From HNR sp040400085 (lineage in GTDB: Bacteria > Actinomycetota > Actinomycetes > Actinomycetales > Microbacteriaceae): 64,000 nucleotides of DNA. The DNA lies in contig JBBAQX010000013.1 of NCBI GenBank assembly GCA_040400085.1, positions 1 to 64,000 on the forward strand, read 5' to 3'. The position numbers were made by a program, and so were the translations under genes. Under the pieces are notes generated by a model that searched no databases, had not been told where the DNA came from, and was given only the letters and a program-made list of their open reading frames with translations. Shown piece after piece: positions 18,920 to 27,673 of the stretch. Every line of letters begins with the position of its first letter. Position 1 is the first letter of the stretch.

Positions 18920-18978
18920 CGTTGTTACTCCTTAGAAATGAAAAATAAAACGATAAAAGGATGCCGACCGGAAGGAAC

Positions 18979-19860
18979 TTACTCTCGGCCAAGATCGCGG
19001 TGCTTCACATGCACCACAACTCCGGGAAGGCTCTGAAACCTGGTTGCAAGCTCTCGCGCAACCGCCACCGAACGATGCTTTCCGCCGGTACACCCAATAG
19101 CAACTGTAGCGTGTCGTTTGTTCTCGCGTTGGTACCCGGCGAAAACAGGAACTAGAGCATCCGAATATTTCTCGATAAAATCTCTGGCACCCTCGCGGGA
19201 AAGAACAAAATCTTTGACCTCTTCATCCTCGCCGGTCTTGCCTCGAAGTTCAGGAATCCAGAACGGATTCGGCAGGAATCGCATATCCGCCACGAGATCA
19301 ACATCGGTAGGAATTCCATATTTGAAACCGAAACTCATCACCGTCAATTGAAGCGCGGGATCATCGCTCGTTGAGAAGATTTCGTGCGTTTCGGTCGCTA
19401 ATTGGTGGATATTCATCCCTGAGGTATCAATGATTACATCGCTCGACGCGCGAAGCTCACGGAGCCGATCACGCTCCGCCGCGATGCCGTCAAGAAGGGT
19501 TCCCTCGCCCTGGAGAGGATGAGGCCTGCGCACGGATTCGAAACGGCGCACGAGAACATCATCAGTTGCCTCCAGGAAAACCACTCTCACCTGCCCGCCG
19601 GTGCGAAGGTCGTTGATAACGCTCTGTATATCGCGGAAAAGATCACGTCCACGGACATCAACAACCGCCGCTATCTTGGGAAGGGTATCGCTCGCCTTAT
19701 CAGCTAATTCGGCCAATGGCCTCAGCATCTGAGGAGGCAGATTATCGACGACATACCATCCGAGATCCTCGAGCGCATTTGCGACCGTGGAACGCCCCGC
19801 TCCAGACATACCCGTCACAATCAGGACTTCTTGGTGGGGGGTAGGGTCCGACATGCTCAC
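18979..19860 (-). CDS. rapZ: RNase adapter protein RapZ (nucleotide-binding)
   Basis: P-loop protein: GMSGAGRSTVANALED near residues 17-32 is the Walker A, DVRGRDLF near 68-75 follows, and the C-terminal half carries IGCTGGKHRSVAVAREL near 262-278, which binds ligand in RapZ/YvcJ proteins. In E. coli RapZ directs decay of the GlmZ small RNA; in actinobacteria the role is less clear, although conserved linkage to whiA suggests an envelope or division function. The length of 293 is normal. uvrC lies upstream by 51 bp. Confidence 0.92.
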   Translation of the reverse strand: MSMSDPTPHQEVLIVTGMSGAGRSTVANALEDLGWYVVDNLPPQMLRPLAELADKASDTLPKIAAVVDVRGRDLFRDIQSVINDLRTGGQVRVVFLEATDDVLVRRFESVRRPHPLQGEGTLLDGIAAERDRLRELRASSDVIIDTSGMNIHQLATETHEIFSTSDDPALQLTVMSFGFKYGIPTDVDLVADMRFLPNPFWIPELRGKTGEDEEVKDFVLSREGARDFIEKYSDALVPVFAGYQRENKRHATVAIGCTGGKHRSVAVARELATRFQSLPGVVVHVKHRDLGRE

Positions 19861-19911
19861 CGCTCTCCTGGTTTTCTTTTTCCGGCTTAGATAAACATTG
19901 CTCTAAGCAAT

Positions 19912-21861
19912 TCAGCTTGACTTAAGACTACCGCCAGTTTTGTCGGCCCGCTCCACATCTGCGATGTTATTAGTCTCAAATACGTTCTTGCTCTTTACCT
20001 GTGATTCAGCCCCATCAGTGCGCCCGAGCTCGTTCACGATCAACGCAGCAAGGGCCGACCCAATTCCCGGGACCTCGGCGATAGCCGCCTCTTCCGCCTG
20101 GCGGAGGCGCGCGACAGATCCAAAATGTCGCAGCAGGGCTTTGCTGCGGCTGGGGCCAAGACCCTGAATCTCGCTGAGCTGAGTATTAATATCCTTCTTG
20201 CGCTTTGCCCGCTGAAAGGTAATTGCAAAGCGGTGAGCTTCATCGCGCAGGCGCTGAAGCATGAACAGGCCATCGCTATTCCGCGGAAGAATAACCGGAA
20301 ATGGGTCCTCAGGAAGCCACACCTCCTCGAGCCTTTTTGCGATTCCGCAGAGCGCGATATCAGTAATCCCCGCCTCATTGAGGGCCCGGTGAGCGGCAGC
20401 AACCTGCGGTTCCCCTCCATCGACAACGATCAATTGCGGCCTATTGCGGAATGCCCCCGGCGCAGCCTCAACACCACTCTCCGCGTTGAGTTGGGCAGCC
20501 CTGCGAGAAATGACCTGATAAATAGAGTCCGTGTCGTCTGTGGTCTCAGGAATCGAATACCTCCGGTACCCGCCCTTAAACGGCAGCCCGTCTTCGAACA
20601 CCACGAGAGATGCGACGACGTTGGTTCCCTGGAGGTGCGATACGTCGACACACTCCATCCGAAGCGGGGCCTCCGGCATCCCCAGCGCATCCTGCAACGT
20701 CGCAAGCGCCTCCGAACGGGTGGCCAGGTCAACACTTCTGCGGGTCTTGTAGAGCATCAAATGCTGCTCGGCGTTGAGCCGGGCTCGATCCAGCAGCGCA
20801 GCTTTGTCTCCGCGGCGGGGAACCCGAATCTCGATCGCGGAGCCTCCGTGCTGCTGCTGAAGAACCTCCGCAAGCACCGCACTGTCGGGTGGCATTGCCG
20901 CGACGAGAAGACTCCGTGGCGGCTGTTCGTCGTCATACGCCGTCTGTAGAATCGATTCGATCAGCGTGGCGGGCGAATCATCGAGCTCAAGATCGACAAT
21001 CCAATTTCGTTCACCCCTGATCCGCCCTCCCCTGACGATAAATTGATGAACGGATGCCGCCAGCTCGTCACCGGCAAGGCCAAAGATATCTGTGTCGACC
21101 GAATCATCGAGCACAACAGCGCTCTTTGCCAGCACCAGCTGCAGTGACTTAATCTGGTCTCGAAGTTTTGCCGCATCCTCGTATCGCTGAGTGGCGGCGG
21201 CCTCCCCCATCTGGGCGGTGATCTCACGAACAATGCTCTTGTCGTTGCCTGCCAGAAAGCTGATAAGCCGCTCGACCATAGCCCGATGTTCCTCGAATGT
21301 TACCCTGTGGGAGCACGGGCCGGCGCAGCGCCCGATCTGGCTCGCAAGGCAAGGCTTCCCGCTACCCATCGCCCGCTTGTAATCAGATTCATTACAGGTA
21401 CGAATAGGAAACGCCTGCTGAAGGAGGGTAAGCGTCTCCTTCACAGCCCAGACCTTCGGGTATGGCCCGAAATATCTCGCACCCTTGATTTTTGCGTTAC
21501 GGGTCATAATCGCACGGGGTGCCTCATGCGCCCGAGTTACGGCGATGTACGGATAACTTTTATCATCGCGAAACTGAACGTTAAACGGCGGCTCGAACTC
21601 GTTGATCCAGGTGTGCTCCAGCAGAAGCGCCTCAGAGTCGCTGCCGACCACCGTCCATTCGACCCTGCTCGCCGTGGTGACCATGCGTCGGGTGCGTTGG
21701 TGCAACGACTCGATCGGCGCAAAGTAGTTGCTGAGGCGGGCGCGGAGGTTCTTAGCCTTGCCGACGTAGAGGACTCGGCCACGGGCATCCGAAAATCGAT
21801 AGACGCCCGGCCCAGTGGGGATCTCCCCCTGCGCCGGACGGTAATCCTGCGGGTTTGTCAT
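19912..21861 (-). CDS. uvrC: UvrABC system protein C
   Basis: Dual-incision nuclease of nucleotide excision repair. N-terminal GIY-YIG domain: GPGVYRFSDARGRVLYVGKA near residues 18-37 makes the 3' incision. A UVR domain that contacts UvrB follows near 205-240. The RNase H-like 5' nuclease domain contains MECVDVSHLQGT and VVDGGEPQV. The helix-hairpin-helix tail IQGLGPSRSKALLRHFG ... VPGIG lies near 568-610. The length of 649 is normal. The start overlaps the uvrA stop by 4 bp, making uvrA-uvrC translationally coupled. Confidence 0.96.
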   Translation of the reverse strand: MTNPQDYRPAQGEIPTGPGVYRFSDARGRVLYVGKAKNLRARLSNYFAPIESLHQRTRRMVTTASRVEWTVVGSDSEALLLEHTWINEFEPPFNVQFRDDKSYPYIAVTRAHEAPRAIMTRNAKIKGARYFGPYPKVWAVKETLTLLQQAFPIRTCNESDYKRAMGSGKPCLASQIGRCAGPCSHRVTFEEHRAMVERLISFLAGNDKSIVREITAQMGEAAATQRYEDAAKLRDQIKSLQLVLAKSAVVLDDSVDTDIFGLAGDELAASVHQFIVRGGRIRGERNWIVDLELDDSPATLIESILQTAYDDEQPPRSLLVAAMPPDSAVLAEVLQQQHGGSAIEIRVPRRGDKAALLDRARLNAEQHLMLYKTRRSVDLATRSEALATLQDALGMPEAPLRMECVDVSHLQGTNVVASLVVFEDGLPFKGGYRRYSIPETTDDTDSIYQVISRRAAQLNAESGVEAAPGAFRNRPQLIVVDGGEPQVAAAHRALNEAGITDIALCGIAKRLEEVWLPEDPFPVILPRNSDGLFMLQRLRDEAHRFAITFQRAKRKKDINTQLSEIQGLGPSRSKALLRHFGSVARLRQAEEAAIAEVPGIGSALAALIVNELGRTDGAESQVKSKNVFETNNIADVERADKTGGSLKSS

Positions 21862-24758
21862 CGCTCAGCGGATGCCTTGGCCGGCTTGCGCTTCACATCC
21901 AGGATCTCGGCCAGGAACTCGCCGGTGTAACTATCGGGATGCTGGGCAACCTTCTCGGGGGTGCCCGTCGCGACGATCGTGCCTCCCTTAGCTCCGCCCT
22001 CCGGGCCGATATCGATGATCCAATCGGCGGAACGGATCACGTCGAGGTTGTGCTCGATCACCAACACCGTGTTGCCCTTATCGACCAGGCCGTTCAGCAC
22101 CAGGAGGAGTTTGCGCACGTCTTCGAAGTGGAGCCCCGTGGTGGGTTCGTCGAGCACGTAGATGGTGCGGCCGTTGGATCGCTTTTGCAACTCCGTCGCG
22201 AGCTTCACACGCTGAGCCTCACCGCCGGAGAGTGTCGTCGCACTCTGGCCGAGCCTTACATAGCCGAGGCCAACGTCTACGAGAGTTTTGAGGAAACGGT
22301 GAATGGCGCTGATCGGCTCGAAGAATTCGGCCGCCTCTGCGATAGGCATGTTGAGGACCTCGGCGATGTTCTTGCCCTTGTAGTGCACCGAGAGTGTGTC
22401 TCTGTTGTAACGGTCGCCGCCGCAGACCTCGCACGCGACGTAGACGTCGGGCAGGAAGTTCATCTCGATCTTGAGCGTTCCGTCGCCGGAGCAAGCCTCG
22501 CAACGGCCTCCCTTGACGTTGAAGCTGAAGCGGCCGGGCAGGTAACCGCGAACCTTCGCCTCCGGTGTCTCCGAGAAGAGCGTGCGGATGCGGTCAAACA
22601 CACCAGTGTAGGTTGCCGGGTTTGATCTCGGTGTGCGCCCGATCGGGTTCTGGTCGACGTGCACAACCTTGTCGAGGTGCTCGAGTCCTGTGACCCTGGT
22701 GTGACGTCCGGGGACGGTGCGGGCGCCGTTGAGCTTGCCGGCCAGCACCTGATACAGGATGTCGTTGACGAGCGAGGATTTACCGGAACCGCTCACGCCC
22801 GTCACCGCGGTAAAGACGCCGAGGGGGAAATCGACCGTGACGTTCTTGAGGTTGTTCGCCTGGGCGCCAACGACGGACAGCTTGCGGTCCTTGTCGCGCG
22901 GGCGGCGTTTCTTGGGCGTCTCGATCCGCAGCTCGCCGGACAGGTATTTACCGGTCAGCGATTTCGGGTTGCTCAGGAGCTCCGCGTAGTGGCCGGAGTG
23001 CACGACCTCGCCGCCCTCGACGCCCGCGCCAGGGCCGATATCGACAATCCAGTCGGCGGTCCGGATGGTGTCTTCGTCGTGCTCAACAACGATCAGGGTG
23101 TTGCCGAGGTCCCTCAGCTTCACCAGGGTATCGATCAATCGGCGATTATCGCGCTGGTGCAGACCGATGCTGGGCTCGTCGAGCACATACAGTACCCCGG
23201 TGAGGCCTGAGCCGATCTGGGTCGCGAGACGGATGCGCTGGGCCTCTCCACCGGACAGCGAACCGGCCGCGCGGGCCAGGTCGAGATAGTTGAGCCCGAC
23301 CTCGATCAAAAACTCAAGACGCAGCCGAATCTCACGGAGCACCTGGGCCGCGATTGTCGCCTGGCGATCGGTGAGGGTGAGCTCGTTCATAAAGGACTGA
23401 GCCTCGGAGAGGCTGAGCTCGCAGACATCGCTGATGCTCTTTCCACCGACGGTGACGGCGAGCACCTCTGGCTTCAGCCGTTTTCCGTCGCACACGGGGC
23501 AGGGCACCTCACGCAGGTATTCGTTCCACTTCTGGCGCGACCAATCGCCCTCAGCCTCGAGGTATTGGCGTTCGATATAAGGAACGACGCCCTCGAAGCC
23601 AGAGCTATACGACATCTCCCTGCCGAAACGGTTTTTCCACTTCACGCTAACCGAGAAGTTGTTGCCGTGAAGCACGGCCTGCTGCACGTTTTCCGGCAGC
23701 TTCTTCCACGGGGTTTTCAGGGAAAAATCAAGCTCGTCCGCCAGCCCGACGAGGAGCTTTTCGTAGTATTGGTAGAGACCCTTGCCCTGCGTGGTCCAGG
23801 GGACGATGACTCCCTCGGAGATGCTGAGGCTCGGATCGCCGAGCAGCAAATCGTCGTCAACCGACATCCTGGTGCCCAGGCCGGAACATTCCTGGCACGC
23901 GCCGAAGGGTGCGTTGAATGAGAACGTGCGCGGCTCAATCTCCGTCAATTGGACGGGGTGGTGATTGGGGCACGACAGTTTCTCGGAGAACGTATGCCAC
24001 GCGGCATCCCCATCCTCGTCGACGTAGTTGATCATGACGAGGCCGTCGGTGAGGCGCAGCGCAGTCTCAAGCGAGTCAGTAAGGCGCCCGAGGATCTCGG
24101 GGCCAGCTACCAGGCGGTCGACAATAACCGAGATCGTATGCTTGACCTGCTTTTTGAGCGTTGGCGGCTCGCTCAACGAGATCCGTTCGCCGTCTACCAG
24201 GGCGCGGGAGAATCCGCTGGCGGCAAGGTTCGCGAAAAGGTCAACGAACTCGCCTTTTTTGGCGGAAACCACCGGGGCGAGGATCTGGAAGCGCGTGCGC
24301 TCCTCCATGGTCATCAGCCTGTCGGCAATCTGCTGGACCGTTTGGCGTTCGATAACCTCGCCGCACACCGCGCAATGCGCGATACCGGTGCGCGCCCAGA
24401 GGAGACGCATGTAGTCGTAGATTTCCGTAATCGTGCCGACGGTGGAACGCGGGTTGCGGTTGGTAGATTTCTGGTCGATGGAGACCGCCGGGCTGAGCCC
24501 CTCAATAAAGTCCACGTCTGGTCGGTCAACCTGTCCCAGGAACTGGCGGGCATACGCTGACAGGGACTCGACATAACGCCGTTGGCCCTCCGCAAAGATG
24601 GTGTCGAACGCGAGGGAGGATTTTCCGGAACCAGAGAGCCCGGTGAAGACCACGAGCGAATCCCGCGGTACGCTGACATCGACATTTCTGAGGTTGTGTA
24701 CCCGGGCACCCTTGACGTGGATGTGTGTTTTGTCGGTACGATTCGGCTGGCTAGTAAT
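21858..24758 (-). CDS. uvrA: UvrABC system protein A (apparent ATT start)
   Basis: Damage-recognition ATPase of excision repair. It has two ABC modules with Walker A motifs (FTGLSGSGKSSLAF and VTGVSGSGKSSL) and ABC signatures SLSGGEAQRIRLA and TLSGGEAQRVKLA. Zinc-finger cysteines occur in CPVCDGKR and in CEACSGDG...CEVCGG. The conserved N-terminal strand continues upstream of the GTG at 24653 (THIHVKGARVHNLRNVDVSV), so that GTG would cut off about 35 conserved residues. In that frame no ATG, GTG or TTG lies between 24653 and the in-frame TAG near 24777. ATT at 24756-24758 sits 8 nt after GGAG and gives ITSQPNRTDKTHI, a family-like N terminus and about 966 residues. A GTC two codons earlier may be a mutated GTG. 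Confidence 0.95.
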   Translation of the reverse strand: MTSQPNRTDKTHIHVKGARVHNLRNVDVSVPRDSLVVFTGLSGSGKSSLAFDTIFAEGQRRYVESLSAYARQFLGQVDRPDVDFIEGLSPAVSIDQKSTNRNPRSTVGTITEIYDYMRLLWARTGIAHCAVCGEVIERQTVQQIADRLMTMEERTRFQILAPVVSAKKGEFVDLFANLAASGFSRALVDGERISLSEPPTLKKQVKHTISVIVDRLVAGPEILGRLTDSLETALRLTDGLVMINYVDEDGDAAWHTFSEKLSCPNHHPVQLTEIEPRTFSFNAPFGACQECSGLGTRMSVDDDLLLGDPSLSISEGVIVPWTTQGKGLYQYYEKLLVGLADELDFSLKTPWKKLPENVQQAVLHGNNFSVSVKWKNRFGREMSYSSGFEGVVPYIERQYLEAEGDWSRQKWNEYLREVPCPVCDGKRLKPEVLAVTVGGKSISDVCELSLSEAQSFMNELTLTDRQATIAAQVLREIRLRLEFLIEVGLNYLDLARAAGSLSGGEAQRIRLATQIGSGLTGVLYVLDEPSIGLHQRDNRRLIDTLVKLRDLGNTLIVVEHDEDTIRTADWIVDIGPGAGVEGGEVVHSGHYAELLSNPKSLTGKYLSGELRIETPKKRRPRDKDRKLSVVGAQANNLKNVTVDFPLGVFTAVTGVSGSGKSSLVNDILYQVLAGKLNGARTVPGRHTRVTGLEHLDKVVHVDQNPIGRTPRSNPATYTGVFDRIRTLFSETPEAKVRGYLPGRFSFNVKGGRCEACSGDGTLKIEMNFLPDVYVACEVCGGDRYNRDTLSVHYKGKNIAEVLNMPIAEAAEFFEPISAIHRFLKTLVDVGLGYVRLGQSATTLSGGEAQRVKLATELQKRSNGRTIYVLDEPTTGLHFEDVRKLLLVLNGLVDKGNTVLVIEHNLDVIRSADWIIDIGPEGGAKGGTIVATGTPEKVAQHPDSYTGEFLAEILDVKRKPAKASAER

Positions 24759-24832
24759 GGTGACTTCTCCGTGAGGCTAGTGACGTGAGGTTTGTGACAT
24801 GAGAATACTGTGTTGGTGCGGTTGATAATCCG

Positions 24833-26896
24833 CTACTTATTGATGTGCCCGGCCGCCATCATATTCCGCAATTCTTTCTTAAGGTCGGCGACTTCGTCAC
24901 GAAGGCGCGCGGCCAATTCGAACTTAAGTTCGGCTGCGGCATTAAGCATCTGCGCGTTGAGATCTGCGACGAGCGCCTCAAGTTCGTTAGCGCCCTGAGC
25001 TGCGATACCGGTGCGGCGCAAGTTGGGGGTAGGCGACTTCTTGTCACGCGAGCCGAGGAGCTCGGCGGTATCGGCATCCTCCCGCGCGAGAACCGCCGTG
25101 ATATCGCTGATCTTCTTGCGGAGCGGGGTCGGATCGATCCCGTGCTCCAGGTTGTAGGCGACCTGGATTTCGCGGCGGCGATCCGTCTCGTCGATGGCCT
25201 GGCGCATCGACGGAGTGATGCGGTCGGCATACATGTGGACCTCGCCGGTGACGTTACGCGCTGCACGGCCGATGGTCTGGATGAGCGAGGTCGAGGAACG
25301 CAGGAAGCCTTCTTTGTCGGCATCTAGGATCGCAACAAGAGAGACCTCGGGAAGGTCGAGACCCTCGCGCAGCAGGTTAATACCGACCAGGACGTCATAC
25401 ACGCCTTGCCGAAGCTCGCTCAAGAGCTCTACCCGGCGCAGGGTATCGACGTCGGAGTGAAGGTAACGGACCCGGACCCCGGCCTCCGTCAGGAAGTCTG
25501 TGAGTTCTTCCGCCATCTTCTTGGTCAAGGTGGTGACCAGCACGCGCTCATCTTTCTCGGTGCGCTGTCTGATCTGTTCGAGGAGGTCGTCTATCTGGCC
25601 GAGCGACGGCTTAACAACGATCTGGGGGTCGACAAGGCCCGTCGGACGAATGATCTGCTCCACCACGCCATCCGCGATTCCCATCTCGTATTTGCCCGGA
25701 GTGGCCGACAGATAGACCTTCTGGCCGACACGATCGTTGAATTCGGGCCATTTGAGAGGGCGGTTGTCGAGTGCGCTGGGCAAGCGGAAGCCGTGGTCGA
25801 CCAGAGTGCGCTTTCGAGAGGAGTCACCCTCATACATCGCGCCAATCTGGGGGACGGTGACGTGAGATTCGTCGATAACGACGAGAAAGTCATCCGGAAA
25901 ATAATCGAGGAGGCAGTGCGGGGCCTCCCCCGGCTGGCGCCCATCGATGTGACGCGAGTAGTTCTCGATCCCCGAGCAGAAGCCGATTTGCTCCATCATC
26001 TCGAGATCAAACGTCGTACGCATCCGCAGGCGTTGTTCCTCGACAAGTTTTCCCTCGTTTTTAAGTTCGGGGAGACGCTGGTCGAGCTCGTCTTTGATCT
26101 GGCCGATAGCGCGTTTCATGACGGTGTCGCTAGCCACATAGTGCGAGCCTGGGAATACCGAGACCGAATCAGGCTTGCTGACGACATCACCGGTCAGGGG
26201 ATGAAGGAAATACAGGGCTTCTACCTCGTCACCGAACAGCTCGATCCTTATCGCGAGTTCCTCATACATCGGAATAATCTCGACCGTATCGCCTCGCACC
26301 CGAAAGTTACCTCGGGAGAAATCAATGTCATTCCGCTGGTATTGCATTGAGACAAACTTGCGGATGATCTGGTCGCGGTCGATCTGCTGCCCCACCCGGA
26401 GCGCCACCATGGCCTCATAATATTCCTCGGGCTTACCTAACCCGTAGATGCACGAAACAGTAGACACCACGACAACGTCCCTGCGGCTCAGCAGGGAGTT
26501 CGTCGTTGAGTGGCGGAGCCTCTCAACTTCGGCGTTGACCGAGGAATCCTTCTCGATAAACGTATCGGTCTGCGGGACATACGCTTCTGGCTGGTAATAG
26601 TCATAGTAAGAGACGAAGTACTCAACGGCGTTGTTCGGCATGAGCTCGCGGAACTCGTTTGCCAGCTGGGCAGCGAGAGTCTTGTTGTGAGCCAGAATCA
26701 ACGTGGGACGCTGCACCTGTTCGATCAGCCATGCGGTGGTCGCAGACTTACCGGTACCCGTCGCACCGAGCAGGACGACATCTGTGTCACCTGCGTTGAT
26801 TCGTGCTGTTAGTTCTGCGATAGCTTTGGGCTGGTCACCGCTGGGCTTATACTCACTGACGACCTCGAAGGGTCGAACAACACGCGTAGGTTCCAT
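24833..26896 (-). CDS. uvrB: UvrABC system protein B
   Basis: Helicase-like subunit that loads at damage with UvrA and recruits UvrC. Walker A GATGTGKSATTAWL lies near residues 44-57. The damage-probing beta-hairpin YYDYYQPEAYVP lies near 96-107. Helicase motifs DESHVTVPQ and QTIGRAARN and the C-terminal UVR domain LNAAAELKFELAARLRDE are all present. The length of 687 is normal. uvrA starts 75 bp downstream. coaE lies upstream on the same strand by 45 bp. Confidence 0.97.
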   Translation of the reverse strand: MEPTRVVRPFEVVSEYKPSGDQPKAIAELTARINAGDTDVVLLGATGTGKSATTAWLIEQVQRPTLILAHNKTLAAQLANEFRELMPNNAVEYFVSYYDYYQPEAYVPQTDTFIEKDSSVNAEVERLRHSTTNSLLSRRDVVVVSTVSCIYGLGKPEEYYEAMVALRVGQQIDRDQIIRKFVSMQYQRNDIDFSRGNFRVRGDTVEIIPMYEELAIRIELFGDEVEALYFLHPLTGDVVSKPDSVSVFPGSHYVASDTVMKRAIGQIKDELDQRLPELKNEGKLVEEQRLRMRTTFDLEMMEQIGFCSGIENYSRHIDGRQPGEAPHCLLDYFPDDFLVVIDESHVTVPQIGAMYEGDSSRKRTLVDHGFRLPSALDNRPLKWPEFNDRVGQKVYLSATPGKYEMGIADGVVEQIIRPTGLVDPQIVVKPSLGQIDDLLEQIRQRTEKDERVLVTTLTKKMAEELTDFLTEAGVRVRYLHSDVDTLRRVELLSELRQGVYDVLVGINLLREGLDLPEVSLVAILDADKEGFLRSSTSLIQTIGRAARNVTGEVHMYADRITPSMRQAIDETDRRREIQVAYNLEHGIDPTPLRKKISDITAVLAREDADTAELLGSRDKKSPTPNLRRTGIAAQGANELEALVADLNAQMLNAAAELKFELAARLRDEVADLKKELRNMMAAGHINK

Positions 26897-26941
26897 GTAT
26901 TCAGTCTACGCGCCACCACCGACACTCAGATGTGAAGCATC

Positions 26942-27544
26942 TTATCGATGTCTGATCGCCCTACGCCACAGCTCGTCCGCCTGGGCAATTGTCCACTCCT
27001 GAGTACCGGACGAATCAATGACCACATCGGCAATCGCCCGGCGCTCATCCTCGCTCGCCTGTTTCGCGATACGAGCCGCCGCATCCTCCGAGCTCAATCC
27101 ACGGATACTCGAGAGCCGCTCGAGGCGAGTCTCTACCGGGGCCTCAACTGTGACAACAAGGTCCCAGGGGTGATCAACTTTCGCCTCAACAAGGAGGGGG
27201 ACGTCGTAGACGATGACAGCATCCGGGTCGTCTCTCTTGATACGGGCGATCGCTTCGCGGGTAAGCCGCTGGACCTCGGGATGAACGATACGATTGAGAG
27301 AGGCAAGGGCATCCCCATCAGCGAAGACGAGTGCGCCGAGCGCCGTCCTGTCGAGTGAACCGTCTTCGGATAACACGGCGACACCAAACGCCTGTGCGAT
27401 AGCGGCAAGGCCGTCGGACCCGGGCGCGACAGCCTGACGAGCAACCTGGTCTGCGTCGATGTGATAAGCACCCAGCTCTGCCAACCTCCGTGCAACCGTG
27501 CTTTTTCCTGCGGCGATGCCGCCAGTCAATCCGATAAGATACAC
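26942..27544 (-). CDS. coaE: Dephospho-CoA kinase
   Basis: Last step of coenzyme A synthesis: phosphorylates the 3'-hydroxyl of dephospho-CoA. P-loop IGLTGGIAAGKSTVARRL lies near residues 4-21. DADQVARQAV near 36-45 and VYDVPLLVEA near 119-128 are the substrate and lid motifs. At 200 residues it is the catalytic domain only, without the GrpB-like extension found in some actinobacteria. It precedes uvrB by 45 bp and follows the rpsA terminator. Confidence 0.95.
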   Translation of the reverse strand: MYLIGLTGGIAAGKSTVARRLAELGAYHIDADQVARQAVAPGSDGLAAIAQAFGVAVLSEDGSLDRTALGALVFADGDALASLNRIVHPEVQRLTREAIARIKRDDPDAVIVYDVPLLVEAKVDHPWDLVVTVEAPVETRLERLSSIRGLSSEDAAARIAKQASEDERRAIADVVIDSSGTQEWTIAQADELWRRAIRHR

Positions 27545-27623
27545 CGTTTCAGTCTAGAGCCTCGACCGGCGCGATGCTGGCGATCGAACACCGCACGGGG
27601 TGAGCCAGCAGAGTTAAACGCGA

Positions 27624-27653
27624 ACGGGCCACACCCAGAAGGATGCGGCCCGT
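27624..27653 (-). terminator. Hairpin after rpsA
   Basis: ACGGGCC (27624-27630) pairs with GGCCCGT (27647-27653), 21 bp past the rpsA stop, around a 16-nt loop. No strong T-run follows. The position between rpsA and coaE supports a terminator role. Confidence 0.5.
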
Positions 27654-27673
27654 AATGCGTGTCGAAAAGAACC

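Noticed and set aside
24653..24655. GTG at 24653 as the uvrA start
   Set aside because: It would remove the conserved first strand of the UvrA nucleotide-binding domain and has no ribosome site at the right distance.
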